A stretch of DNA of 64,000 bases from Escallonia rubra. Taxonomy: Eukaryota; Streptophyta; Magnoliopsida; Escalloniales; Escalloniaceae. The stretch lies in assembly GCA_033065855.1 (NCBI GenBank), contig JAVXUO010001194.1, positions 208,501-272,500 of the forward strand, written 5' to 3'. The translations under genes and the position numbers were made by a program. The notes beneath the pieces are model-generated. The model made no database searches and was not told where the DNA came from. It saw nothing but the letters and a program-made list of their open reading frames with translations. How positions within the stretch are numbered: position 1 is the stretch's first letter; the number at the start of each line of letters is the position of its first letter. Shown one piece after another: positions 12,140-24,295 of this stretch.

Positions 12140-12963
12140 GTGAGATCCAGCGTATAAATTGGGCTCCCTGTTTTATTTTACTTTTTTACATGGATTATAT
12201 GTACTAGCCAATACTAACTTTCTGGCCCAGCTGATTGGTTTTTTATGGATTAAATGTACTAGTGGTTTTACTGAGATCGAGTGGTTTATAAATAAGAGAA
12301 AATGGACAAGTAATCTCAAGTATCAAGGGAATACAGTCTTGTCAAGCAAGTAGATAGCTCCTGATAAACATATTAGTAACTAGAAGTCTAAGACTAGGTA
12401 AATGGCTCATATATAGTCCAGTTGGTGCGTAATGGATGAATGATATATGAGAGTGAAATATGGGACTTGTTTTGCCTTTGTAAGTTACTTAATAGTTAAT
12501 ACTTATCGGCAAGTCTAACAAAGTTTTAGCCCATTTTGCTTTTGCAATTTCTTACACTGTTAGGCTGCACCTTTATAACTTCGCCTGTATAACATGTCTA
12601 TCCTACTGATTGAGATTGTTCTTGGTACCTTATTGACTTCTGTATCTTTCTTCTTCTCTTTTTTTTGCTTCTTTTTTTGTGTATTTTGGGATAGGTGCGT
12701 AATTACATATTGGCCAGGTGTAGTTTCTACCAGGTCCAGCTGGCATCAGGATGCTATTATACTAACAAAGGTGCTCTTTGATCAAGAGCCATGCAGATTC
12801 TAAACTATCTTTAAAAGTTCCAACTGATCCTTTTGTTTAAAAATAGAGTAGAATGATCATGGGCAGATGGTGGGGTCTGTCCCCTTTATGTACGAGCAGT
12901 GTAGTAATAAAGACCTTGAACTCATCGTTTGAGAATGATGCTCTACATGTTATACTTCTGCAG

Positions 12964-15900
12964 AGCTGGACAAATGCAAGGATAGAATCTGAGATGAATA
13001 TGGTCGATACTGCAGTGAAATCACTTAGGAAACTGAAGGAAAAGCTGCCTGGCAAGGAAAGAAATGAAAGGTAATGGTTGAAGTGATATCTATCTGTCAA
13101 TGTCGTATTTTTGCATACGGAAGTACTACACTGATTCTTGAAAAAGTACTATGAATTAACATTTGTTCTTATAGAGCATCCATAAAAATATAAAAAAATT
13201 CTATGTATGACGTTAGACAGTTATAAGAGCTTAGCACAATGCTGTCTACCTATGAAGCATTAATACGCCAATTTGGCCGGAGTATCAGCCGTTGCAGGTG
13301 CGGCTGGATGCGTACCAGGTACAGCCATATGAGGTATCTTTTTTTAGTATTGGCGTCTCATATAGTGGAGGAATACGTTTCCGACCTGTATCAGGTGAGT
13401 GGGTTGAGATTACAATTTTAAAGCTTCCTATGAGGTTGTTCTATTGTAATGTTTTGTCAATGTACTTCGATGAAAAAGACAAAAGGGGCATGTGGGCGAA
13501 GGCTAGGGCTCAGTTTGTAGATGCCAGACAAAGACCTCTGCATGCACCGTCAAGCATCAAAACTAAGCGACAAGAGAGGTAAAGGGAAGTTTCTAGTCTC
13601 ATAGATGTAAAGGATCGGAAATGGTTTCGGTTTGTTATAGCAAGTGAAAATTTGGTGGAGCTGTATACTTAGGAGCTTGATTTATGATTCAAAAAGTACG
13701 ACATCTTAATGTTTCAAATGAAAGGCCTAAGGTTGTGGTGATTTGGTTAAAGCTATCAGTTATGGCCATTGGACTTAAAAACTGTTAGGGGTCATGGATC
13801 GGTTATAAGTGAAATCTTGTAAAGGTGTGGGAAGAATATTCTGCAAATGTTACCTGTGAGATTCCTTCAATCTCATTTCTACAACGGAAAAAAAAATAAA
13901 AAATTGAAAGATACTCGAATGCTTTCTGTAGATTAACAATAAGGTGGTGCACGCATAACACAGCCAGTTTGATGTTGTGTGCATATTGCCCGCTGACAAA
14001 GGGATGCTTGACTTTACATAATTAGTGTGTGCGTTTTAAATATCTTGTTAAGTTTTAATGGACTTAGCTTTTAGGGTTGGAACTAGATGAGATTGCCAAT
14101 TGTGTCTCAGAGTGAGAGGAGTCCTATAATCATAACTTGCATTACAGAATTCAGGTTTCTTTAATGCACTATGTGGAGTACCTACGCAACAAAAGTGGCA
14201 ACCTTTGTTGATTCTCACTGATTATGTGCCTTGCATGGTCATATTTGTTATTAAAAAAAATCATTTTACTTCTGGTTCCTCTTTCCATTCACCAGTTTTA
14301 GTGTTTTTTCCTATACATGTTTAGTTAGTCATTGATTGCAAAAGGTTAGTTGCTTAAAAGTTGTTGCCGTCACTTCATACTCTTTGGATGCGAGTTTTAT
14401 ACTCCATATGGTAAGTGTTCCTTTCTTTATATATGGCAGATACACTGAGGATAACTTCATTGGGTTCTCATGAATTCAGTAAATGCTGCTTTAGATTTGA
14501 TTGATTCAATTCTTTTTCTGGTCTGCAGGCGGGCAGCTTTTGCACTTTGCCAAACCGATGAGATCTCAGATATTATCAAATTGCGTGAACTAGAGGATTT
14601 CAACCCTTGCCACTCTATCTTCTCTAACAGTATGCTTGATAGATCTGGCATTTGAATTATAGTACCCCCTTTGCCTGTTTATTGGGGTTGCATCTAATCT
14701 CTCAGAACAAAGAATTGACTCCTTTTAAGAGTATGTTGTCTTTAACCATCGATTCGCAACTATAAGATACTTCCTATATCTTTTTTTTCATAGTTTGGTT
14801 GAGAGCATTTGGTGCTGTTAGTTTATATTGTGAACTGTATTTGAAATCATTTTTTCGTGGCTAAAATACAACATTAAAATCCTCTTTTGATTTTGATCTT
14901 TATACTGATGGATATTTGAATTTTCTGTCTTAGCGCGCTTACCTTTCTGTCTAAACGACTACCTTTCAGTTGCAACTGATTGGCCATCGGTCGCTACCCA
15001 TAAACAGCTGTCAATTTCAAAGTACTTTTTCACACTTTTCTCTATCTCCCTTTAAATGCTACCTTCTAGCAAATTTCAGAACAACAAGAACACCATGATC
15101 TTCCCACTTCACTTTTGAACTAGCCCACTCCAACACAAAAGGATTTTTAAAGTGTCAAGGAAGTGCAAGTATGAGCATTACGAAAAAAAAGCAAGTAGAG
15201 TGGGCTATGCAGAAGTGGAATTGGGATATCACACAAGATTTCATCTTAAATTGCCTGATGAGAGTGCAAGTGTGTTATCTTTTTCAGCTTTTACCATGTG
15301 GACTAGCCAGTGTCTGAATCTATATAAAGACATTGGGGAGAGCAGTATTACTCGAGATAGATGAATACCTTAATTCGAACAGGTCATGTATACAAAAGTT
15401 AAGGATGACTATATTGTGCTTTGTATTTGTTTTGAAGATCACCCTTTTGCTTCTCCCACTGTATTTCCTTTCTTCTGATGTATATTGTTCATGAGGTCTC
15501 CTATTGATGGATCATGCACACAGTCAGCTCAGCAGACACAACAGCAAATCAAAGTGTATTAATATTGGCGGTAAATGATAGGGATTTAAGAAACTTGTTT
15601 GTGGCTAACCCAAAGTCGCGGACGAGAACCCTCTTCTGGATTAAGGAAACATTAAACATACAGTACAATCGTGTATGAACATCTTCCTGAACTTGGTTTT
15701 GTTAGAAACCGAAGGGATCGTTTGCATTTAATTGTTGCAATCATCCCTTTTTTTTAAAAATGGTTACTTTCCATGGGTTTATACTGTCAATTCTAGTTTC
15801 CATACAGTAATTGTACTTCTTACTCGTTTAATATCATTCTCCAGGTTCTAAGTAAGAGTGATGATGCTCCAGCGGAAAGTACTGCCTCTGACGTGAATGC

Positions 15901-16420
15901 TGATCTTAGCGTTTATTTAGAACTTAAACCAGCAGAAAGTACTGTGTCTGACGTGAATGCTGATCTTAGCGATTATTTAGAACTTAATCACCGAACATGA
16001 AAGGCTAACCGTTAATTAGAAGTGGAAAGTGAGAGCTCAAGAAACAGATGGAGGAGATACAGCGTAAGCTGCTTATCTATCGTTATCTTGATGGATGCTT
16101 TGTTACTATGAAACGAATGGAAACTTTTTAAAAATAAGTCCCATAGCGATTATTACAGTTGTACTGGCCTAAATGGGCTGATTGGTAGCACTTTGTTCTG
16201 ATATATCTTGAAGCATAAATTTTCTTTAATGCCTCTGCTTGACTATTTTATATGCTGGTCTAGTAGTCAAAGTGTGCTGCAGGCAACGGGGTTCTGGCTA
16301 CCAAGAGAAGGTTCTGACCCCATCTTCATAATGAGAAGACTGCGAAGCTTGGGAGGCTTATGGAACAACTTTTGTGCGGTGAAGAAGGCACTTAACTTCT
16401 GGAAAGTGATACTGTAAAGT
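12964..16420 (+). pseudogene. ValRS C-terminal exon remnants
   Basis: Exon 12964-13070 encodes SWTNARIESEMNMVDTAVKS, and 14529-14630 encodes RRAAFALCQTDEISDIIKLR; both match the ValRS tail in order. At 15845-16063 VLSKSDDAPAES is followed by a 60-bp tandem duplication (15871-15930 and 15931-15990). Next come stops and the remnant of the C-terminal coiled coil. A heavily shifted GYQEKV remnant lies at 16283-16420. The two large introns (13071-14528, 14631-15844) contain nothing else I can support. Confidence 0.7.
15871..15990 (+). repeat. 60-bp tandem duplication within a ValRS exon remnant
   Basis: Two adjacent 60-base copies each start CCAGC(G/A)GAAAGTACTG and differ at only a few bases. 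Each encodes a variant of PAESTxSDVNADLSxYLEL, so the duplication kept frame. It lies in the C-terminal region of the pseudogene. Confidence 0.85.
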
Positions 16421-17175
16421 TTGCGATTGAAATTTTACTAGCAACTAGCAGCCAAGTAGCATTACGACATGGGAATGATTATTTTTCTGTGTCAACATTC
16501 TCGTAAAATTGCAGAGACACCGCTGCAACATGTGCAATTGGAATCAGTTCTCACGTAAGTATCTACAGAAAGTCAGAAAGAGCTCATATTCTTGTCTTTC
16601 ACAAGGCAAGTTTTCCCCCCGAGTTGAGTACAAGTTCCAACTGCTAGTCCACAATACCACCAATTCTGGCCAGTGCAGGATACCCTTTCTTCCCCTTTTC
16701 CTAGTTCTTAACCTATACATCCATCTAATGAAGGACCATCAACGGATGTTGCCCAAAACAACACCATCGCTGCAAGAAACCTTGGGGGCCGATGCCCCTA
16801 GTAAATCGATCTGAGGCAGTAGCAAAGCCGTCGGTTTGTTGTAACCTAATTAAGGTATGTCATTCTCAGGGGAACAAGGCGAAGGTACGTGCAAAATTTG
16901 CAATTAACAAAGTTCTTACTATTCCTAAATGCACATGTGCCAGAGTATATATCATTATCATATAGAACTTACATTTGCTCTTTCACTTGACGATCCTCGA
17001 GGCTTTCAGCTCAAACAAATCCTCACTCGTTTCTTTTGCAAACTCATTTAAGATGCCCACTAAATCCAGTTCCCTCTGGAGCTACCCGTACTTGCCAAAA
17101 AAAAATCAAGTACGGAACCCAAACTTCCTTACACAGGGCTACTACTAACTACTAGACTATCATACATCAACATAC
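16421..17175. other. Intergenic spacer between the ValRS pseudogene and the first CBF gene
   Basis: No supported gene. The part nearest 17175 should be the 3' untranslated region and terminator of the minus-strand CBF gene, but I see no decisive signal. Confidence 0.4.
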
Positions 17176-17886
17176 TTATACAGAATAGCTCCATAAAGAC
17201 ACATCCGCATCAAATTCCAGTTCATCGTAACCGTAATTGTACCCTCCATCTCCACCTATACAGTGAGGTGGTGGCACCATCAGCCCTTCCGCCAAATTCT
17301 CCAGCAATCCCGGCATCCCGAAAACCGCCTCATCGTCCATGTAAAACGCCTCCTCCGGCAATGCCGCCGTCCCGCATTCCTCCTCCTTCGCTTCCTCCTT
17401 ACACGTCGTCGCCGGCCTGAAAGCCTCCGCCGCCTCTGCCGCCGCCTTCTGAATGTCCTTTGCATCCGGTGAAGCCGGAACCGGCAGCCGCCAGGCCGAG
17501 TCAGCAAAGTTAAGGCAGGCTGCCCTCCCTTTTAGAGCTATAGCGGCCACGTCATGAGCCCTAGCTGCCATCTCGGCTGTGGGAAACGTGCCCAGCCAGA
17601 TTCTCGTCTTTTTCTTGGGTTCTCGGACCTCGCAGACCCACTTGCCCGAATTCCTTCTCCTCACGCCCCGGTAAACCGGGTGCCGGGTCTCGCAGAACGT
17701 CTTCCTCCCAGCTCGCTTCTTGGGGTTGCTTGACGCCAGCAACACCTCCTTGTCCGAGAAATTAGCTGGTCTTGAAGTGCTGCTGGCGTCTGACACTGGC
17801 GAAGATGCTTCGGGTACTTCAAGTGGCCCGGGATACGACCCATATGGAAAAGGGTCAGAGAAGTAGTCCTGAGAGAAGTTATCCAT
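17176..17886 (-). CDS. DREB1: DREB1/CBF transcription factor, copy 1
   Basis: A 236-residue intronless AP2/ERF protein of the DREB1/CBF type. This family binds CRT/DRE (CCGAC) promoter elements in the nucleus and switches on cold-acclimation genes. I choose the MDNFS start (ATG at 17886-17884) over an ATG 20 codons upstream. All paralogs share MDNFS or MDSFS, and a TATA box at 17953-17960 lies too close to the upstream ATG. The pre-AP2 signature spans about residues 55-70 but is altered here ([10 protein letters not shown]; the others have [10 protein letters not shown]). The AP2 domain is about 71-128 (VYRGVR...WVCEVREP...[20 protein letters not shown]), followed by DSAWR at 129-133. An acidic C-terminal region ends in LWSYSV. 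It is the most diverged intact copy, and its promoter lacks the CCGCGT motif of the others. Confidence 0.93.
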   Translation of the reverse strand: MDNFSQDYFSDPFPYGSYPGPLEVPEASSPVSDASSTSRPANFSDKEVLLASSNPKKRAGRKTFCETRHPVYRGVRRRNSGKWVCEVREPKKKTRIWLGTFPTAEMAARAHDVAAIALKGRAACLNFADSAWRLPVPASPDAKDIQKAAAEAAEAFRPATTCKEEAKEEECGTAALPEEAFYMDDEAVFGMPGLLENLAEGLMVPPPHCIGGDGGYNYGYDELEFDADVSLWSYSV

Positions 17887-17952
17887 CAGCTGTAGCAGTG
17901 ATGAGCTTTGAGTTGAGTTTGCTTTTGGGAGGCAAGTCAAAACCAAAAGTGT

Positions 17953-18018
17953 GTATATATGGGGAGGGAAATGGTAAAATATACTTGTAGCATAAGTAAG
18001 GCTACGTTTGGGACACGG
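17953..18018 (-). promoter_or_regulatory. Core promoter of CBF copy 1
   Basis: A TATATAT box lies at 17953-17960, about 67-75 bp upstream of the ATG. At 18013-18018 the + strand has ACACGG where copies 2, 5 and 7 have ACGCGG. In gene orientation this turns the CAMTA-type CCGCGT core into CCGTGT, a change that methyl-CpG deamination would produce. Confidence 0.55.
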
Positions 18019-18837
18019 GATGATGAGGAGACAGGCTGGGCATTATGCAACTTTCTGTAGAAAGTGGAAAACGATTTGGTACCAGCTGTGTATGGGGGAG
18101 TGGGGAACTGAGGCTCTGGGCTTATGTACTGCTAACACGTGTGTAGTGCGTGGTGATGTTGACTATTTGTTGGTTAACAAATGTTATTTTGACCAAGAAG
18201 AAAGCCAGAATCGGTTCGTACATATCCCAATCCAGCAAAAGAATAAGGTTTGATTAAGTTTATGGAATTTTTTAGTAGGTCAATGGTCAAGGAATCCTTT
18301 TCTACTGCGTGGGAGTTGTATGTATGTACATTCCAACACGTGGATAGTTCCCCCTTTAAAGAAACAAGAAGTTAGTTTGACTTTTTTCTTTTCTTTTCTT
18401 TTTATTTTGAACATGGATAATTTGAGGGGGAACAATATATTGCACTAAACAAACTCAAAACATATTTTGAAATGCGAATCAGCTAAAACATCTAAACGGG
18501 AGCATTTTTATGGTATACTTTCTACATTTTTTTATTCATTTCTCTTTTTACATTTAACATTCCACTTACTCATTTTCTCTCTTCTGACCCATTTTCTTCC
18601 CCTCTTCTCTTAAGTGTAAAATGTGAAACACACAATATATCAATACGAGTGAAAAAAGTTTATCAAATTATATGAGACGTAGAGAGTACGATGAAAACAT
18701 TAAATATCAAGACTGGAAAATAGAGGGTTAATGAACCGAAGATTATATGAAATACTAACACTGAATCAATGAAGACAGTGGTTCACCTTTAAAATCAACC
18801 GAAAGAAATTCATAAAATAGGGCAAAGAAATTGCCAG

Positions 18838-19310
18838 AAAATCAAGAAAATAAATTCTCTAAGGAAGCTGCGCGGAGATGGGGAGGAGTGCCAGCTTGCA
18901 GCAAACGTGGCAGACAGGAAGCTGCGAAGTGAAGTGATGGGGACAAAGTGCCAGCTTGCAGCAAACGTGGCAGAGAAGAGACAAAAGTAGCTTTTTGGAA
19001 GTGACGACATTGTCTGCCTTCGGACAAAGACCCAAATAATAAAAGACACACACGGGTTGGACAGTTGATAACCGGACTGGAGGGCATGCACCCGTCTCAG
19101 TCTCTGTACTGAGCATCATATCATCTCACATGTAGAAAGCGCGTGGACCACGTGCGAATTCGAAATAAACCAACTCTTGGGCGCTCCTTTCTTGTTTGGG
19201 ACCAAAAGGAAGTTATGAGGGAAACCGATTGTGTCCCTGTCCTTTATTTTCGTGGCATCCAAACGCAGAACAAGCGGAGCTAGTGGCCTTTACTGGGCTA
19301 CTTAAAAAAA
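18838..19310. repeat. CBF-cluster upstream duplication block, copy near CBF 1
   Basis: This block recurs upstream of the other CBF genes (26600-27010, 38505-38860, 40690-40885, 61945-62210). Shared phrases include AAGCGCGTG(GACCACGTG)CGAATTC, TTGTTTGGGA and GTGGCATCCAAACRCRGAAC. It carries a G-box-like CCACGTG near 19148. A short internal repeat (GCCAGCTTGCAGCAAACGTG, twice within 18890-18972) is private to this copy. No coding potential is convincing. Confidence 0.7.
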
Positions 19311-22300
19311 TCTGCATTATTTCTGTGGCTTTACTATATACAGTATGGACGTAGGACTTGGCCCTTCGGGTGTGACTTGAGAGCTTAGTATAATAAAAAA
19401 ATTGGGTCAAAAAGTGTTTTCTTTGAGTGGCATTGACGTCACCCAATGGCCTTAGTTTACGAAGGAAATGGGAGAGAATGTAATTTGTCATTTATCACCC
19501 CTTACTCCGTGTTTGTTTTAAGTGGTGTCCAAACACCAAACAAGTGGAGTCAAGTCATCCAGGACGAGTGACTTGACTGCTAACCAATAAGGTGGTTTGA
19601 TTTTGACGGCTGACTAAGATCAAGGTGGTTGTTTGGTGGGTGTTGGCAGTGGCAGGTGTGCAAGTTGGTGGTGGCGGCAGTGGTGGGTCTGCAGATTGGT
19701 GGTGGCAGATGTGGGCATGCAAGATGGTGGTTGCGATCATGATGGAGGCTGCGATCATGATGGAGATTGAGGTGGATGGAATTGAGAATGGTGGCTTTAG
19801 GACGATAAAGTATGGTGGCAGCAAAGGAGGTATATATAGTGGTGGGTTTCTTGCTCCAATCGTCGACCTCCGTAGCAATTTCTCACCCACAGACAGCAAC
19901 ACAATCTAACTCCTCAAGTCCGTCGCCACCGTTTTCAATCCTAAATCGAGCACATCAATTTAGTGTTGCTTACAATTCTAATCAACGATATTCATTTACA
20001 CGATTCTAGATATATACTTACAATGTAATATGCAATTCGACTTTTTGAGCTTATCTTTGGGTTAGACGGTGGTGGTTAGGAGGAGGTCATGGGTAATATG
20101 TGATGGGTGTGGGTCTAGGTAGAAGAACTTATGGTCTTTTGCAAGAAAGGGTGAGGTATTTTAGGAGAAGGAGACAACCCCTTATAAACTAAATATAGTA
20201 TGAGGGTCTCCCATAACACTGTGGCGTATATATGCACTGAAAGAAGATTAGGAAATATATAACTCTCTGTCTGTCTGAAGAACAGAAACGAGCAAAAATA
20301 TTACTCAAATACAAGAATGTCATATTCTTTAAACTATTTTTTTCTATTAAACTTGCGGCCTTCAACAATGAGGCACAAATGAGAATCGTACTTGTGTTGG
20401 ACTTTTTCTGTCTTGTCATAAGTCATTAGGTATTATAAAACCTGTTATAGTTTGCCAACTGTAGAGCTCAAAAGTACCAAGAAAAAGCTGTGGTCAACTA
20501 ACCCCATCATGACCAGATGATCAAAACACCCAGGTTGTTGACAGTTAATAACTACTAACTGCTGAAGATAACGAAAAATGCTGTCTAGGAAACGCGTAGA
20601 TGACGCGCCCTTTTGTACAAGCCCACGATCTAAAAAATGCCCCCATCTAGCTGTCCTTATGTCAAGGCCCTTCCGGTGTGTGTTCTCTCTCCCTTATATG
20701 ATCCCCAAATTATCAAATCCATACTACTGTTTTATTTTCTTTATTTCTTTTATCTTATTTATTTATTAAAAAAAAAAAATTCTTGGACGATAAGCGGTAT
20801 CGTCGGGCCAGCTTTAACATCAACCGATACTAAGTCTCCTCTTCGAACGATCTTAAGGGTGCATCCCTCACATTTACCTGGTGCACTTAGAGGAACATGA
20901 TACAAGAATGAGTACATTGAAAAGCAATATAACATGATACTGCATTCTCGACAGAGTTATCTCAGATAAGGAGCAGCACAAAGCCCAACCTCCTTATAAA
21001 TGCGAGAGCAGTAAAGGAATAAATGACTTCAATGCCGAATAACTCCGATCGACACCTACGTACCTGCATACAATGTTAATGTGCCTTTGCGCGAACCATG
21101 ATACTCACTGTAAACAATGACCACAAACAATCCTGTCGCGAAGGAACCCAACGCGACATAGAATACGAAGCAATCCATACACCAATTTGAAAGAACAAGA
21201 TAACAAAAACAATAAAAAAGATAAAGCCGAACAAAAGAGATAATGAAAACAACCCATCAACACCACATGTCAGCACAACAAGCTCCACATGTTAACACCA
21301 ACTCCACGTGCCCCGAGACCATCACTGCCCAGGCACATCAGCACACGTAAACACCACAGACTGTTGAGCGGTAAACCATCGCCACCGTCGTTCCAACACA
21401 CTACCGTCGACCACCTTAGGATGCAAACAACTACCGGACTCACTTCCAACCTGTGAGACCTCTTATGTCAACCACCACAACTCACGGCATATCCACACGC
21501 TCAACTGTAACCACGACCGTCATTAACCAGCGCCACCCGTCCGGCCCACAAACCACCACCACCATGATTAGTTAGTTTTCTAAGTAACTAACAATGAAAC
21601 AACCAACACCTTAAAATACCTCAAAGCTCTACCAACGCGCCTCCCTACGCCAGACCATCAAACACTCGCCCATAAGCCCTACCAATCGAAACCCAAAGAA
21701 GCCCTCCCTCACTTACCAATCTTCAACCATCGTTACCAACATGCCCACAAATTCACATGGAGGTAACAACCAAAATCTCTTACCACCCACTAACCGACAT
21801 AAGTGTTCCCCTAACAAACCTAGACATACTTACCCATCCAAACCTTGAACTCCATGCTCCGAAGCCTATTGCATAGAGAGCAACCAACAACCACATGCAA
21901 TAGATTGAGCATCAGAAAGCAAAGGGCAACCACTGCAAGATTCCAACCACAAAGTGTCCCGAATAAACATTTAACACACCCACAAGAAAATATACATACC
22001 AAAAGAGAAAATTGCGCTACCACGCCGCCACAGGCCGGAGGAACCCGACGGTGGTGACGAGGGACGAAGAAAGTATAGTTGTGTTTTGTAGAGAGCTCTT
22101 GCTCTTTGATCTTGCAATATCAAGCGTGAAGTGAAACTCTGTAACAAGTATCCGAGACTGTTTCTAAATTAGGAAGTTGCTTTCCTTTTTGCTTTGTGCT
22201 TTTATTACTGAATATGTTAGAAGTTTGTCACTTCCATTGCTAAATTCCCCCGTGCTTTTATTTTTAGAAAGAAAGCATATAAGCCTTATGAGCCTCCACT

Positions 22301-22655
22301 CTCATTACTAATTAGTTTTGAGTTGGAATAATAGTAATTGGTCTTTCAATATATAATATTGCGAATCTCTTTTCTCATTGTTAATTAAGTTTGATTTGAA
22401 TGATTTCACACTCCGTTGCCCCTTCGCTCTCGTTTCCCTCCCAAATTAACTAATTAAAAAGACAAAATCGTCGAACATCTTGTTTTTATTGAATATATAC
22501 AATTACATGGACTCTTCACCTAAACAATCGAACTCATACCATTTTCCACTCAAATTGAGCCCCTGCCTTGAGCTACCCGTACTAGTCAAAAAGCTTAAGA
22601 ACGGGGCTAAAACTTCCGCACACACTTCTGCAAGGCCAAACTATCACACACACGA
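19311..22655. other. Intergenic region with a strand-asymmetric A/C-rich stretch
   Basis: No supported gene. From about 21000 to 22060 the + strand is strikingly A/C-rich, with many CCACCA and CAACA runs. It resembles in style the DNA flanking the hAT element at 41045-49501, so it may be the untranslated part of an old retroelement, but I see no ends. From 22200 to 22440 the sequence matches the 3' flank of another CBF unit near 34060-34350. It is therefore probably the 3' part of the CBF duplication unit. Confidence 0.4.
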
Positions 22656-23372
22656 CTAAAATTGGGCCGAGTAGCTCCATAAAGACACCTCCTCACCAAA
22701 TTCCAATTCATCGCGACCATAGTTGTAGCCTCCATCTCCACCTACACAGTGCGGTGGTGACACCATCAACCCTTCCGCCAAATTCGCCAGCAACCCCGGC
22801 ATCCCGAAAGCCGCCTCCTCGTCCATATAAAACGCCTCCTCCGGCAATGCAGCCGCCCCGCATTCTTCTTCCTTCACGTCCTCCTCACGCTCCACCTGCC
22901 GGAACGCCTCCGCCGCCTCGGCCGCCGCCTTCTGAATGTCCTTCGCATCCAGTGAAGCCGGAACGGGCAGCCGCCAGGCCGAGTCAGCAAAGTTAAGGCA
23001 GGCTGCCCTCCCTTTTAGCGCTATAGCGGCCACGTCATGAGCTCTAGCTGCCATCTCGGCTGTAGGAAACGTGCCCAGCCAGATTCTCGTCTTCTTGTTG
23101 GGCTCTCGGACCTCGCAGACCCACTTACTCGAATTCCTTCTCCTCACGCCCCGGTAAACTGGGTGCCGGGTCTCTCTGAACTTCTTCCTCCCAGCTCGCT
23201 TCTTGGGGTTGCTCGATGCCAGCAACACCTCCTCGTCGGAAAAATTACAGGGTCTCGAAGTAGTACTGCTGCCGTCCGACACCGGCGATGATGCTTCGGG
23301 TTCTTCAAGCGGCCGGAGACTTGACAGATATGGAAATGGGTCAGAGAAGTAGAACTCTGAGAAATTATCCAT
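22656..23372 (-). CDS. DREB1: DREB1/CBF transcription factor, copy 2
   Basis: A 238-residue intronless CBF-type AP2/ERF activator. The frame is open for 36 codons upstream of MDNFS, but the TATA box (23444-23451) lies inside that extension, so I start at ATG 23372-23370. The N-terminus is [15 protein letters not shown]. The CBF signature is canonical ([16 protein letters not shown]), the AP2 domain is complete with [19 protein letters not shown], and DSAWR follows. The acidic tail ends LWSYSAQF. No lesions are visible. Among the intact copies it has the most conventional signature and also a CCGCGT motif in its promoter, so it is a good candidate for a working cold-response gene. Confidence 0.95.
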   Translation of the reverse strand: MDNFSEFYFSDPFPYLSSLRPLEEPEASSPVSDGSSTTSRPCNFSDEEVLLASSNPKKRAGRKKFRETRHPVYRGVRRRNSSKWVCEVREPNKKTRIWLGTFPTAEMAARAHDVAAIALKGRAACLNFADSAWRLPVPASLDAKDIQKAAAEAAEAFRQVEREEDVKEEECGAAALPEEAFYMDEEAAFGMPGLLANLAEGLMVSPPHCVGGDGGYNYGRDELEFGEEVSLWSYSAQF

Positions 23373-23443
23373 TAGCAGTGGCAGGGATAGTAGCAGAAGT
23401 AGTGAGGAAAGTGATGAGTTTGCCTTTGGGAGGCAAGTCAAAA

Positions 23444-23501
23444 GTATATATACGAAGGCAAAAGACTCGAGAAGAAGCAAGAGGCTACGGCTGAGACGCG
23501 G
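23444..23501 (-). promoter_or_regulatory. Core promoter of CBF copy 2: TATA box and CCGCGT motif
   Basis: The TATA box at 23444-23451 is about 75 bp upstream of the ATG. ACGCGG at 23496-23501 reads CCGCGT in gene orientation, about 125 bp from the ATG. In Arabidopsis CBF2 the same core is the CM2 site bound by CAMTA factors during cold induction. The role here is inferred from motif and position. Confidence 0.6.
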
Positions 23502-24295
23502 GATGATGAGGAGACAGGCTGGGCGCCCACGGTAGCATTAAGTTGCTTGTCTTTTCGATTAAAAACTCCAAAAAGTGGATAATCATATGCTACCAGCTGT
23601 GCATCTGTGTGGAGGTCTGAGCTTATGTCTGGCCTACACGTGTCTGGTGCGTTGTGATGTGGCATGATGAGCAACGTGATGACATTTGACCATTTCTGGA
23701 AAACGAATTATTTTTTCTTTTCTGTCATTTTTGGACAGTAGCCAAAATTGGTTCGTGCATATGAGGAGGCGGCACATTAGTCTATCATTAGTAGCAGTCA
23801 GAGTCAATGGGTTCATGGATAATGAGCAAGTTCATACTCCGTAGGGATTATGTGGATCTACATTCTAACATGTGGATACTTTCTTAGTTTAATAATATAC
23901 AAGTTGCTGACTATGTTTTCTTTATGTGGTTTATATGAGGGGAAAAAAAGTAAACATGTATTGATTCGCAAAATAATTGTTAGTCAGTTAACCCTGAGTT
24001 TCGCACGTACAATTTAAAATTTGAATTGCTTCTATATCTTGGATAGTTTATTTAAAGTCTAGTGTTCGATCCAAAAGGATGCTTCACGTGTGAAGGAATC
24101 ATCAAATCTATGGGAGGAAAACCCAATGCCCATATGTAGTTGGCGTGAGATTTTAACATACACCCTCACACATAGCGTAAGATGTTAGCCGAAAATCGTG
24201 GGGCATGGACAGTGCTGGTCAGCTCTAATACCATATTAAATCATGTTATTCAACTGAAAAGCACGTGTTTAGAGAATGAAGAGTCCATCGTGTAT

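Larger units (their letters stand above)
351..16420 (+). pseudogene. VALRS: Valyl-tRNA synthetase pseudogene, about 18 exon remnants
   Basis: This locus once encoded cytosolic/organellar valyl-tRNA synthetase, a class I enzyme that charges tRNA-Val. Exon remnants I can place: 351-498, 587-659, 744-809, 1014-1080, 6805-6870, 7022-7105, 7239-7319, 9307-9364, 9444-9746, 9842-10009, 10225-10431, 10769-11171, 11288-11539, 11634-12139, 12964-13070, 14529-14630, about 15845-16063 and about 16283-16420. Most keep GT-AG borders and correct phase. Landmarks include LPPPNVTGALHIG, the editing-domain ATTRVET and [36 protein letters not shown] and KMSKS. Lesions: HIGH is HIGR (786-788), a frameshifting deletion near 1045, a TAG for Trp at 9326-9328, a TAG plus frameshift near 10251, TGA at 11847 and 12080, and TAG at 12095. 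Trp is replaced by Arg in the KPQWYVNC and QLWWGHR motifs. It cannot make a full enzyme, so a functional copy must exist elsewhere. The family call is secure and the pseudogene call very likely. Confidence 0.92.

Noticed and set aside
13292-13582. A 96-residue frame containing VRLDAYQVQPYE and WAKARAQFVDARQRP
   Set aside because: It lies in a ValRS intron, crosses a possible splice donor and matches no family I recognise. It could be a foreign exon fragment but lacks support.
21820-22057. Open frames in the A/C-rich stretch near 22 kb
   Set aside because: Strand-asymmetric composition opens frames on both strands. No motif supports a gene.
23373-23480. N-terminal extensions of the CBF frames upstream of MDNFS (also at copies 1, 5 and 6)
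   Set aside because: The extensions cross the TATA box and vary between paralogs, while MDNFS is conserved. They are leader and promoter sequence.
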